Assembly (NCBI GenBank): GCA_907163345.1
Contig: CAJQUN010000024.1
Span: 4,712,001-4,776,000 of the forward strand
Length of the DNA stretch: 64,000 bases
Source: Haberlea rhodopensis
Lineage: Eukaryota > Streptophyta > Magnoliopsida > Lamiales > Gesneriaceae
Direction: 5' to 3'
Part shown: positions 34,956 through 46,506 of the stretch, in pieces
Layout: every line of letters begins with the position of its first letter
Numbering within the stretch: position 1 is the stretch's first letter
Made by a program: the position numbers and the translations under genes
Notes under the pieces: generated by a model
What the model saw: the letters and a program-made list of their open reading frames with translations, nothing else
What the model was told of the DNA's origin: nothing
The model's database searches: none

Positions 34956-35084
34956 ATGAGAGCGATTTATTTGTTGAATTTCCGTTTTTATTGCATTCTG
35001 CTGCTTTGGTTTTCTTCATCAGCTATTGCTGTTGTTCTCGATCAACCAGAAGAAAAGCTAGGGTTTTTGCGGCTACGAAGATAA
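34956..35084 (+). promoter_or_regulatory. Upstream ORF with signal-peptide-like sequence before the cystatin
   Basis: An ATG at 34956 opens 42 codons ending TAA at 35082-35084, 13 bases before the cystatin ATG. The peptide has a charged start and a hydrophobic core (FYCILLLWFSSSAIAVV) like a secretory signal peptide. Its frame differs from the cystatin frame. Extended cystatins in other plants often carry an in-frame signal peptide at this place. It may be a translated uORF or a remnant cut off by an indel. Confidence 0.5.
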
Positions 35085-35097
35085 TCAGCCAATTCAA

Positions 35098-37057
35098 ATG
35101 GCTTCTACTCTAGGAGGCGTTCGCGAATCTTCCAACTCTGAAAACAGCTCTGAGATTGAAAACCTCGCCCGTTTTGCTGTCCAAGAGCATAATAAAAAAG
35201 AGGTGTGCATGTATATGTAGTTAACCTCTCTCTCTCTCTCTCTTCTGGTGGGGGGTTAGCTTCGATTGAACTGATATTTTGAGGATCTTTTTTCATAATT
35301 CAGTGATTCATGGTTCAGTGGAGTTTTATGGAGCAGAGTAGGAATTGGGGTGTTAGGATTGTATTTAGGATCAAAAAAAAAATTTTCACAAAAAATGACA
35401 TCTAATTTGGAGAATTTTCTCCTTCGAAAACGATTGAAACTATTTTTCGGTACTGCGTTACACACCGGTCTGCTTGTGTGTTTTCACGTTCTTTTGTTGG
35501 GTGAGGGGGTTTTGTCCGAATGTTTCCTTCTTCTGAGTTACTGATTTTTAAAGCTAAGAAAGCTGAGATTGTTTATCTGCAATTTTTACTACTGAGCTAA
35601 TGGAGATATTGCCTTAAACTTGAAGTCTACATAATGCTAAGGCTTTTCGTAGCACGTCGAGTCCAAAGATAGTTATCTCTTGCTTTCTAATTTTTCTCTG
35701 TTCTTCCTCCTTACAACTGACACGGTATTGAATCCATAGTTCTTTGTATTTTATCTAAGTATTTCCTTTTCTTCCCAGAATTCTTTGTTTGAGCTGGCGA
35801 GGGTAGTGAAGGCGAAAGAACAAGTAGTTGCAGGTACCATGCATCATCTTACTCTTGAGATAATTGATACTGGGAAGAAGAAGCTTTATGAGGCAAAAAT
35901 TTGGGTAAAACCATGGATGAACTTCAAGGAGCTACAAGAATTCAGGCATGTTGAAGATGTTCCTTCGTTTACGTCCTCAGATCTCGCTGTCAAGAAAGGT
36001 ATAGCTGCCAATTTAGTTAAGTTGTTTCATGATAAGTTCATTGCTGCCTCTAGTTTATCGGCCTTCGTTGAACTCTACGCTTGCTAATCTTCTTCGTAGA
36101 CACCTACTCTTTATTAATGAGATAGAGTGTCCGTAGTTGGATTCCTCGTTTATACGCGTGTTGGTGATCCTTTTTTGTGGAATTAAGGAATGACATGAAG
36201 GTTTTTTTTTTGTTTGGTTTGTTTTTTTTTTTTTTTTGGCTCAGCAATTCGATAGAAAATGGTTGCTATGATTTTGTTGCAAATCAGAAGAACAGGGCTC
36301 GGGATGGCGATCAGTACCTGTGCATGATCCAGTTGTTCAAGATGCCGCACAACATGCTGTGAAAACTATTCAGGAGAGATCCAACTCATTGTTCCCTTAT
36401 GAACTTAGGGAAATTGTTCATGCAAACGCTGAGGTAGATTATTATTTTTTTTTTCTGCAGGGATTAGCATTTAGGTATTATGAGTTCTTTATTGGAACCC
36501 CTTTAAATTAATTTAAGAAATCTCAAAATGAAAAGCCTTTTTCATAATAGATATTATTCGCAATGCATCCTAGTATTTTGCATACGTTTTGAATTCATCA
36601 ATCAGATCGATGATCCTTTTGCTTGCAGTGTGCATGCTCCTAATGAGCTGTTATGTGAATATGGCTATGAGTGTTTGGAATATAATAATAATAAATTTAT
36701 AAAAATAAATCTTCCTTCTTCAAATTTGTGCCTAACAACTGTTCAGGTGTTTCATCATTTCCAATTTCCATATAGCCATCCTCACGCCACACAAATATAT
36801 ATTTCAATCATCATTAACTATTTATTCTCGAGGTCTGTGGATTATCTACTTGTTTGCATGTCCATGAAATCACTTGCAAGTACGACGATAATCAATTATG
36901 TCCAACTCTCCTGTACTAGGTGGTCGAAGCATCTGCAAAGTTCGACATGCTTCTGAAGGTGAACAGAGGAGGAAAAGAGGAGAAATTCAAAGTGGAGGTT
37001 CATAGGAATAGTGAAGGTAATTTCCTGTTGAATCAAATGGAGTCGCACCACTGGTAA
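35098..37057 (+). CDS. Extended two-domain phytocystatin
   Basis: Four exons, 35098-35202, 35779-35998, 36288-36433 and 36920-37057, join to 202 residues. The N-terminal cystatin domain has the conserved Gly-Gly (LGGV), LARFAVQEHN, the papain-blocking loop QVVAG and the second hairpin KPW. It inhibits C1A cysteine proteases. The C-terminal extension carries SNSLFPYEL, the SNSL motif tied in this family to inhibition of legumains (C13), followed by a second cystatin-like fold (FDMLLKVNRGGKEEKFKVEVH) and a His-rich end. I start at MASTLGG because it gives the normal cytosolic form; a signal-peptide-like uORF lies just upstream. All four exons are intact, with GT-AG introns. Confidence 0.93.
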
Positions 37058-38522
37058 CTGCTGAACTAATGTCGATGCTGGATGCATAACTTTCTAACAA
37101 TAAAGGGTCGTGTCAGAATAAAAGTATATCAACTCATCGTCCTTGCTGAATACTTTCATCAAAGGTCATGTTTATGTAATGATCTTAGATTGTGTTGTAT
37201 TTGTCTGTGTACACTTAAATTGACTTTCTTGTTGTTTTGTCGATGAAAGTGGTTTCTTGTTCTGTTTCTGCCTCATGCTACACTTTTATTTTTGCTTTAT
37301 TTGTATGGGCTTAGGGTTGAAGTTGAAAGGGTTCGGATTTGATCATGTTCGTACGATTTATTTCTGAATTATGGTCCCGTTAAGCTTATCCTTTAGGACA
37401 CATAACGAGCCTCAATATGTATTTAAGTATATCAATATTTTCACATGAGAAACTGACATTGCAAAAGTTTTTTCAATAAAAAAGTATAAATTGGCGATGG
37501 AATATATTAAAAACTCCAATTTCATGTTTTTGACGTTTCTGGGAAATTCAAATACGGTTTCTATAATATGAAGCAGATTAGATCACTAGAACCGAGTTTT
37601 ATCTATTTATGAACTACTTAAACCTGATGACAAAAAAGTATAAAAGGAAAAGGAAAATGGAATTAGTAAAAAACAAGACCAAGAAAATGGCTTTTAAATA
37701 AGTAGAAGAAGAAATAGCTCGACGGGATAAGAAAATTTTTTATATAGGCCAGATCCTGCCATACACGAACATACAATTCGTACTTTAGCTCGAATGAATA
37801 ACCATACAAAGGTATACCTAAATAACAATCTCTGCTGTTGCCTTTTGATCATATATTTTCATTCAATGTGAACTCCCAAATAGAGAAGCCAAGGTTTCTC
37901 AACGAAGATCATGGGAATATTCTTGTCAATTATTGAAAATCCTACCATTTCGGATAAAACAAGTCCATCCATAATCGGTAACGTAGTGAAAGTTAATAAT
38001 AATACTATTTTTCCTGGTTTGTATGTAACTTATATATTAAAAAATACTAAAAAAAATTAAAAATCAAAGTTTATCAACAATCACTAGATCTCAACACATC
38101 ACCTAAAAGGGAGAAAAACGTTCAATTTGCCGGTTTTCCACGATGTCTTTGTGTCAAACACACGCATTTTTTAAAAAAGTGGACATTTTGAAACTCACTT
38201 GCAGTTGTTTTCTGTAAGCAGGGCCAATTTTGAAAAAAATAAGACCAAAGTGTAAAAGACAACATAAACTAATATAGCTAATTAAAACAGTGTAAAACCT
38301 TAAAATCACCTGAATTTACAGATATAACAACAAAAAATACTTCAAGAAAAACATATGCCCCAATAAAGCCCATCACAATTATAAAAACACACAGAATCAC
38401 TCGACGGTTTAATAAACTCATGCACATAGACCATGAGATGGTGCATATTTCACAACAGCAGGCTCAGAGTGTCGCGTCTCCCACAGAGGAAAATCGAAAC
38501 TATGTACCTCCAAAAGGGCATG
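37058..38522. other. Intergenic between convergent genes
   Basis: Untranslated ends of the cystatin (+) and the lumen-protein gene (-), with AT-rich sequence between. No gene or repeat recognised. Confidence 0.5.
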
Positions 38523-41500
38523 CTACCTACAAAACAACGTCTCCCGAGTCTCATTTCCTGTTACTGGATTCACCCTATCAAGAAAACATGAAAACCACTT
38601 CAGCCAAACACGTGCCTTGCTGTATGGAACAGTAATGGTAAAGCCACTCATGAATCATTACCCGTCGGCAACTTTACATAGGTACTCTCGTTGGTCGTCC
38701 CTTAATGGAACATCAGTAAAGTCTGATAGGGTACCAAAAATGAAAAACAATTATCAGAAAAATCCTCTGATAAAAATGTGAATGGTTTCTTCTATACTAC
38801 ACCCACACTAAGACCATGATAACATTTGGACAACGAAAACATCTACTAGTATGTAAACTGTAAGTAACAATCCAACTACTCTTTGTTTAATCTATTAGCA
38901 TTGATTAGAAAACATAATATTAGGATTAGAACTGGAAATATTGAAAATCGGAACAAGAGTCCATGTAATTACAAGCCAAATATATCAAACTTGGAGCAAA
39001 CAGAGTTCATTAGTTTCACAAGGAGAATGAATTTGGTTCTACCGAATTCTTGAGAAATAAAAATGCGAAGGAAAAACGGTAAATAAAGTTGTGGAAACAA
39101 GAATATACAGGGAAAACAAGTTATATTTTAAAAAAATAGCAGCATCCACAAGTGACGCAACCGCTAGTTATGCGTCAAGTTTATCAAATCAAGTTATGGT
39201 TTTTATTTCTCATATACCTGCGCCTGTGATAGTTGAACCTCTGAAAGATGTATTTCCCGTTGCAAGAGCTCCTTCCAAGTTAGCATTGCTCAAATTTGCC
39301 TATTTATATTTAATTTCCATACCGTATGGAATCACTCAATCAAGAACCATCGTATTTTGCTCCATTTTAATAATAATTTCATTAGTGCAATCAACACAAA
39401 TGAAAAAATTCATGAATATTCAATAAAAAAAGATCAACTGGATGATTGTTTCTCTGAATGCACGATGACAATACAAGGCTTCCATCAGTTCAAACCTCCT
39501 AATCAACCCTTCAAGTGTAAAATAAATTTGTGATTCAGATATGAAGTAAAATGTGTATATTTCTGCTCTAGCAATCATGGTGCATGTTTTGGTGAGAAGA
39601 CGGTTGAAGGTTGTAGATACATCTTGTTGAATGATAGAAAAAGATGACTAAAGTTTTACTTATCAAGAACTCTAGATAAATATTTTTATTTTAATATTCA
39701 TAGGAGTGTTGATAAGTTTGCTAGTAGTTTTAGGTTATCTAAAATAGTATACTAGTTTATCTTTTTATTTAATTAGATTTATCTTCCTAGATTTTAGGAT
39801 TATGAGTCTTCTATAAATATAAGAATATGATTGTATTTATTAAGATTGGAACAATCAACAAATAGAAGACTAGATTGAGTCTCTCAAATAATTCTTTTCT
39901 TCAAACTTACATGGTATCAGAACTTTAGGTTTGAAAAAACTAAGTTAAAAGTTTATCAAACCCTAGCCGTCGGCGAGTTGTTGCTATCTCAAGTCAACCG
40001 TTGGCGGCTAGGCCATCAAAAACAGCAGTAGAGTAATTTCCGGTGGTTCTCTTCTTTCACCTCTTTGTGAAGATTTTCTGAGCTTAGGCAGAGATACATA
40101 ATCTTCTTCAAGAAGTGAGTATAAACCTAACATGAGAGTTCTGCCATCTCTCTTGGTTTTGTGAACAAAGATTAAAAAAAAAATTGGTAAAATCTGCTCA
40201 TAAAAGTGAAAATTTAGAGAAGTCTGACAACGAAGTATACTGGACTTGAATGATTCGAAGAAGAAAACTTCAGGAAGCGAGACCCTGGGAGGCAAACTTC
40301 AGCCTCCCACTGGCTGGAACTTTTGACCTTTATCTGATGCAGCCTGCAACACTAGTGAGCCTCTGAAAGAAGCTGTTACGCCACCCGATGACTCTTTCAT
40401 GCAGCAGTGGCACCAGCCGCGGTCCTCCTGCCTCAAACCGCTTTTGAAAGCGATACCTTACCGATCCGTGAGGATTCTCATGTGCCTACATCTCATCAGC
40501 AAGCTTGGTCTCATAAACATCTATAGCCAAGCTTGAGGGGGAGTAAATAATATCAAATCGATTGTTGAAAACTCAGTCTCTCAAAAGAGGAATACACGCA
40601 GACTCCCAAAATAAAGGAGGAGACGTAAACTAAGACACAAACTCCCAAAAGAGGAGGAGACGTAGACTAGCAGACGCAGACTCACAAAAAAAGGAGCAGA
40701 TGCAGACTCCAAGAAAAGGAGCAAACACAGACTCACAAAAGAGGAACAGACGCAGACTCCAAGAAAAGGGAGCATGACTATGAGAAAGAGGAAGAAGTCT
40801 CAAACTAAATTTGATAACATCTTGACAAAGGCTCTTCACTATCCTAAAATTGAAGACCTGAGTTCCAAGCTGAGCATGATAAACATATACGACTCAGCTT
40901 GAAGGGGAGTGTTGAATGATAAATAAAGATGACTAAAGTTTTACTTATCAAGAACTTTAGATAAATATTTTTATTTTAATATTCATAGGAGTGTTGATAA
41001 GTTTGCTAGGAGTTTTAGTTTATCTAAAATAGTATACTAGTTTATATTTTTATTTAATTAGATTTATCTACCTAGATTTTAGGATTAAGAGCCTTCTATA
41101 AATATAAGACATATGGTTGTATTTATTTTAAGATTGGAACAATAGAAGACTAGATTGAGTCTCTCAAATAATTCTTTTCTTCAAACTTACACATCTCTCT
41201 ACAGCTTTTTGAATTTTTTTAAGAAAATCCAAGATTGCTGTTGTCTTTAATCTACATCTTCCAAAACTTCACTCTTATCATCTTCATGTTTGTCTCTGCA
41301 AAAGGCCTAAAGTATGTAATAACTTTCTGATATTGCCCAGTTTTGACTGCACAGTCTATCGTGAATAAATAATAGACATCTGAGCAGTATCTGAGACGAC
41401 TTAACAAAATGTTTATTTCGCCCACCTCTTAAAATGTAAGGGATAATAGAATAATTTTATACACATTTAAACATGTTGATGTTGAAACACGAAGGAGGAA

Positions 41501-43317
41501 ACTATGACGAAATTATTCTACAAAGAGAAATTAGCACCTTGGTTACATTGGCTAAGGAGAAATCTGCACCTCTAAGGTCAGAATCAGAAAGATCGGCGCC
41601 TGAGAACATGTAAAGTTAATAGAATAAGAACTATGTTACAAAGAAAATGAAGCCGGAATTAATATGAATAGGTGCAAATCAAACACCTCGGAAAACTTGA
41701 TTGGCGAAGTCTATTTGGAAACAGTTGGTAGTGGTTCTTTATGTTATTTTGTGAACCTTGTATTCGATTCCTATTATAATGTGATTGCGAGCTTAATGCA
41801 GTCATGGAATTAAGAGAGGAAAAGATGGAACTGCTTTTACCAAGAAGAAAATGTATAAAACCCTTGATTTTTAACTTCGTTTCAATACAAGATCTAGTGA
41901 ACTTTTTCAAATATTGTTGATTCAGAATTTAGTTTCAGCAGTCCTGTTCAATGTTTAATATCAGTGATTACTGCGAAGCAGGTCACCAAGTGTGGAGACT
42001 CGGTTAATTTAACGAACTGTCAACTTCATATAATTTCAAATACTAATACAATCTCCAACCACTCCGTACTAACACCTCATCCCCAACCCCGCCAAAAAAA
42101 CTAAACAGAAATTTCTTCCAACTCCAACAGACCCCTCGTCTTAGTAATATTCCTCACAATAGTAACCTGTTAAAAATACTTGAAACACAAATATATTCCA
42201 ATGGTTTACAGCTTGCTCCCCAGCAAGAACCCTCACAATCAGACACAAAAAGTGTTGACAGGATATCAAAGAGCATTAAAAGTTCAACGAAGGTATAACA
42301 CCATAACTTTTTTATTGATTAATTCAAGTTCATCAGTCTCTTGGCAATAAAGTTTTGCACAACCAACATAATACAGGCCCCTCACGTGATAGACTTACAA
42401 TTGTAGAACATTTAGGACTGTAACAAAAGAACTACCTGTCAAATCTGCATCAAAGAAGCTTGCTCCTAATAACTTGGCACCTTTGAAATTGGCCTGTCGC
42501 AGTATTGACTGTAACGGAACTACCAAATTAACTCAACTAAGCATTGATATCTTATTCAAGCATAAACAAAACCCATTAACAACGATAATTCTTAAAAAAG
42601 ACTAACTTTAAAGACATGATCATTCCTAAAATTCACGATCACAGATGAAAATGATTTTAAGAAATGCATACCGTCTTGAAATCTTGCTTGATTAAATCTT
42701 TCCCACTAAAATCTTTCCCACTAAGATCTTGTCCCCTAGTTACTCCAACACCATAAGGGCCTCCTCCCTTTTTATTTCCCAGTTTTCACCACATCAATAA
42801 TAGACCAATTCATACCAGTAAACCGTCAATTTATACAGAATACAACATTCAATAGTGAAATTTAAATCCAACTTTCCTTGTAAAAAGCTTTACCTTAAAT
42901 GCAAGGGCGGGATTGGAAACCAAAACAACAGAAGTTGATAACACCGCGATTAAACTCACTTTAGAAATTGACTCCCACAAACTCCGAGTTTCGATTCCCT
43001 GCAAGAAATATATGTAACATAAAAGAAAATTGTTCCATGTTTCTCATGGGATTCTAGTGTGGACCAAAATTTAACCAATATATATACTCTACTACATCAA
43101 AAGTTGTAATTTTAAAAAAAATTACGATCAAATTCGATTTTTTTTCATATGGGTCGCCACTGCTGGATTGTACCTGTGGAGCATGATGGCATGGGACTGA
43201 AATAGAAGGGACGATGGGTCGGGAGTGAAGGGTTGGGTTTTGTTGGAGAAAACTAGTTCTTGTGAGGTTCGAAATTGTAGGTACTTTGGCGCACAAACAG
43301 AGGTTCAGAACCGCCAT
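38523..43317 (-). CDS. Thylakoid lumenal pentapeptide-repeat protein (TL15-like)
   Basis: Eight exons: 43317-43174, 42998-42894, 42767-42672, 42508-42436, 41599-41538, 39299-39218, 38722-38662, 38574-38523. They join in frame to 224 residues, the length I recall for Arabidopsis At2g44920. Residues 1-48 are Ser/Thr-rich and lack acidic residues, a chloroplast transit peptide. Residues 49-83 hold the lumen-targeting hydrophobic segment ending NPALAFK. Then come GGGPYGVGVTRGQDLSGKDFSG and a right-handed beta-helix of pentapeptide repeats of the A(D/N)LxG type: QANFKGAKLLGASFFDADLTG, GADLSDSDLRGADFS, ANLSNANLEGA. The end LRDDQREYLCKVADG and TRETLLCR has two Cys. The lumen function is not known. 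Exon 7 must splice at GGgtaatg, otherwise a stop follows at once. Intron 5 is swollen by an LTR element. Confidence 0.88.
39625..41191 (+). mobile_element. Non-autonomous LTR element (TRIM/LARD-like) in intron 5 of the lumen-protein gene
   Basis: The 1,567-bp element has LTRs at 39625-39911 and 40910-41191 (287 and 282 bp). A perfect five-base duplication, CATCT, lies at 39620-39624 and 41192-41196. LTR ends read TGTTGAATG...AAACTTACA. A primer site TGGTATCAGAAC starts at 39912, and a purine tract AAGGGGAG precedes the 3' LTR. The internal 1 kb codes for none of the retroelement proteins. It contains tandem GACGCAGACTCC-type repeats (about 40590-40780) and a second, internal purine tract AAGCTTGAGGGGGAG near 40530. 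The LTRs differ at many positions, so the insertion is older than the copia copy at 16.7 kb. It is antisense to the host gene. Confidence 0.88.
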
Positions 43318-46300
43318 CGATGAGTGCCAGCAGCTACCGCTTCTGCTTCGGATAATCCGTACAATCAATTTACTTTAAAAAAATTGTAATGTTTTTTTTA
43401 TATATATAGAAATACGGTACTATATTAATAATCTCATACCTTCAACAATTACAATATTATGTAATGTTTGGAGTGTTTTTTATTTTGAAATTTGTAATCT
43501 AATTTTGTAAAAAATAATAAAAATATGTAATAAAATGATACGTGTGTTCTAATTTTCCATTTCTTTTACTGTTATGAAACTTAAATTTCCTCCAAAATTT
43601 CAAATTAATTCATAAACATATGATATAACAATATTTAATAAGATGGTTATTAATTAAAATGATAACATACTCAATAAAAAATAGGCTTATGTCTTGGCTA
43701 TCACATTGGGTAGATCTATCATGTAACGTGATATCCCAATGTAGAATATCTCCAATATATAATGGATTTATCCCATAAGATAGTACCTCATGGATAGCCA
43801 AGATCCTCTCAAAAATAGATAATCTAAACTAATATATTTATATTTTTAGAGAAATTAAAAAAAGCAAATATATATCATTGAAATCCATATATTTTTTACT
43901 TGAAAATATACCATCCTCCACATATAATCGTTCAACTTACGAAGATTGTGTTTTTTTTTTCTGTTTATTGAAGAAATATTTTTTTAGAGTTTATTTTAAA
44001 TATATAATATAGATCTATTTAATAGTTATTGAAAAACAGAACATATTGTTGAAATGATTAATGAATGTATTAATAATAGTGTGATATTTATTTTATAGTT
44101 GCTTTTCAAATTTATATCAATATATATTTCAAATCATTACCGTTAACGATAGAGACTAAAACTTTTGATTGCCATGTTGTATGTTGAACTGATGAAAATG
44201 TTATTTAAAGTATTAATTAATTAATAAAATAAATAAATAACATAAAGTGACATGTGGCATATCCTATCTAAAGAGATAGACATATACTGTTTATTGATTG
44301 TTATTTTTAACGATATTATCCTTAAACAGATATCAATAAATGTATATTCATATCTATATACATATACAATTTATTGATTGTTATCTTCATGGGCATTATC
44401 CTTGATGGGGTAGCGACCAATGAGAATATGAATAAAAATCTCATACAATAGTTTGATGTACCTTTAAAGTAATGTTTTTAAAGATAACATCAAACCAACC
44501 GATATAAACACGTAATAGAAGTGGTCCAAAGTTGGCTCATTCTCACCCACAAAACCTCTTCAGATTAGAGATTTAAGGCCAACTTCCTATAAGCTTCTTT
44601 ACCGGACTATTTTACCCCTCCTACCGGCTCATCCAGTCTTGTGGTCAATAATATATTCGTAAATCTAATCCGCATATACCCACCACCGCATGGTGAGGGA
44701 GGAATACACAATTATATAATTTTTTTAAAAAAAAAATGAAATAAAATAATTTTTTTAGACAATTTAGGAAATCATTATTCATCACAGTACAATCGATTCA
44801 TAGTATAATCTTCATAAATAATTCAATAATACCATTAAATAATCGATTAAAAGTAACTACTAATTAGTAGACATAAACACATATAAGTTGGACTCAAGTT
44901 GGGTTGCTTACATCTATATGAGTAAAATTTTGAGAATATGAGCCTTCGTCATTAGTCGAATGATAAATACTTATATACTTTTTTGGATGACTCGAGTTCG
45001 AGTTTGGACAATGACCCATGTCGGGAATTTTTTTTTTGAGAAAATAGACTATATCAAAATTAAGAAAGTTAGCATTTATTTTAATTAAAAAATTTGATAA
45101 ATAATTTAAATAATTATTTAAGTAATATGTTTTTTTTTAAGTTTTTGGATGGGAAATAAATAGCTGGGGTTTATTAAACAGTTGTGTTGCTTTTGGTCGG
45201 TTAGTTGGTTGTATTTTCCCAAATCCCAGAGGTTTATTAACGATTATTATTATATATAAACTTCTTGCATAATTTCTTTTCTTACAATAACAAAGCAAAG
45301 AGTTCATTTGCGTGACGTAAATTCGAATTTTGTGTATAGAAACATCAAAGGTTCAAGAAGGACGCCTAGATTTCTCTCGGCGAATCAAATCAATCATCGG
45401 GTAAAATTCGAATTCTGTTGAAAAAAATATTCTGTTTTTGATAAATTTTTGCTTCCAATTTCTTCTGTTTTCTTTCTCTGATTGGATTCGAATTTCTGGT
45501 GTGGGTTAGTTTCAGAATTTGGTCTTGTTGGTTTGAGATTCTGGGTTTTTATTTTTTCCGAATTCTGGTTGATCTCCCTGAGATCTGATCGAATTATGCT
45601 AAATTTTGTGATTTTCGTTCGACTGATTTCGGTTAGAATGCAAAAATGGGATTTTTTTTAAAACTAGCGCTAGATCTGGAATTTAATGCAAGTTTCTGTG
45701 GCATTTTCTTCAAAACACAAAAATAAAAAGACCAACTTGAAATGTCTGTTGTATCTTTCTTGTATTTGAAGTTTGCAACCGTATACTTGCGGTTTGTTTG
45801 ATTCGTTTTATTGTCTAAATTTTGTCAGTTTTTTGGGTGCCATTGCGCGAAGGTTCTATGACGTGAAAAGAAGTTCAGAGAGTGGTGTCCTATCGATTAT
45901 TTGATTTACTTGTCAAGAAATTCACTTTTAGATTTGTTTTCCCTTCATGTGTCTTACAGATGATTTAATGAATTGATGTTCAGATTTTCTGATTAAGACT
46001 CAAGATTCTGAGCTGCCAGGCAGTCTCTCTTGGATTTGTTAATGTGAAAGTTATATGTTGTAGACGGAATTATGTTGGTGAAAAAGTTGTTACTGTCGTT
46101 GGATCTGGTAAAAACTTAGTTTTGTAAATTATTAAATCTTCATTCATGGTTTTAAAAACGTGGATAAATAAAAATAAGCTTATCTTGTAGCTGTTTAATT
46201 TGTAATGTGAATTTGAATGGTCATAGATTAAAGTGCTTTTTTAAGACTACAATATCACTTTTTCTTCTTCATGGATAATTGGAATGTACTGAACCACTAT

Positions 46301-46506
46301 GTTGAAGTGATCATGTTTTCATTAGCATAGATTTTATCTGGTTTGGTTTACTACGTTCATGACTTGTGTTTTGATCATTATGCCATCTGTGAAGAGACTG
46401 TGATTTCTTACTTGTTGACTGATGCGTTCCCGACTTTGTAGATTGACGGTGGCTATATATCACATCATTGCATTTGATGATTTCATATTGGCATGCTACC
46501 TAGGAT
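43318..46506. other. Divergent promoters and TRP 5' leader
   Basis: From 43318 to about 45240 the sequence is AT-rich intergenic DNA between the divergent lumen-protein (-) and TRP (+) genes. A TATATATAA box at about 45250 and a transcript-like leader at about 45290-45400 precede a donor at 45401. An acceptor at 46440-46441 would give a 5' leader intron of about 1.04 kb before the TRP start. Two diverged copies of a segment of about 40 bases (TTTATTGATTGTTAT) lie at 44285-44405. Confidence 0.5.

Noticed and set aside
39091..39426. 111-codon plus-strand ORF
   Set aside because: Antisense to exon 6 of the lumen-protein gene, whose minus-strand reading gives pentapeptide repeats with splice sites.
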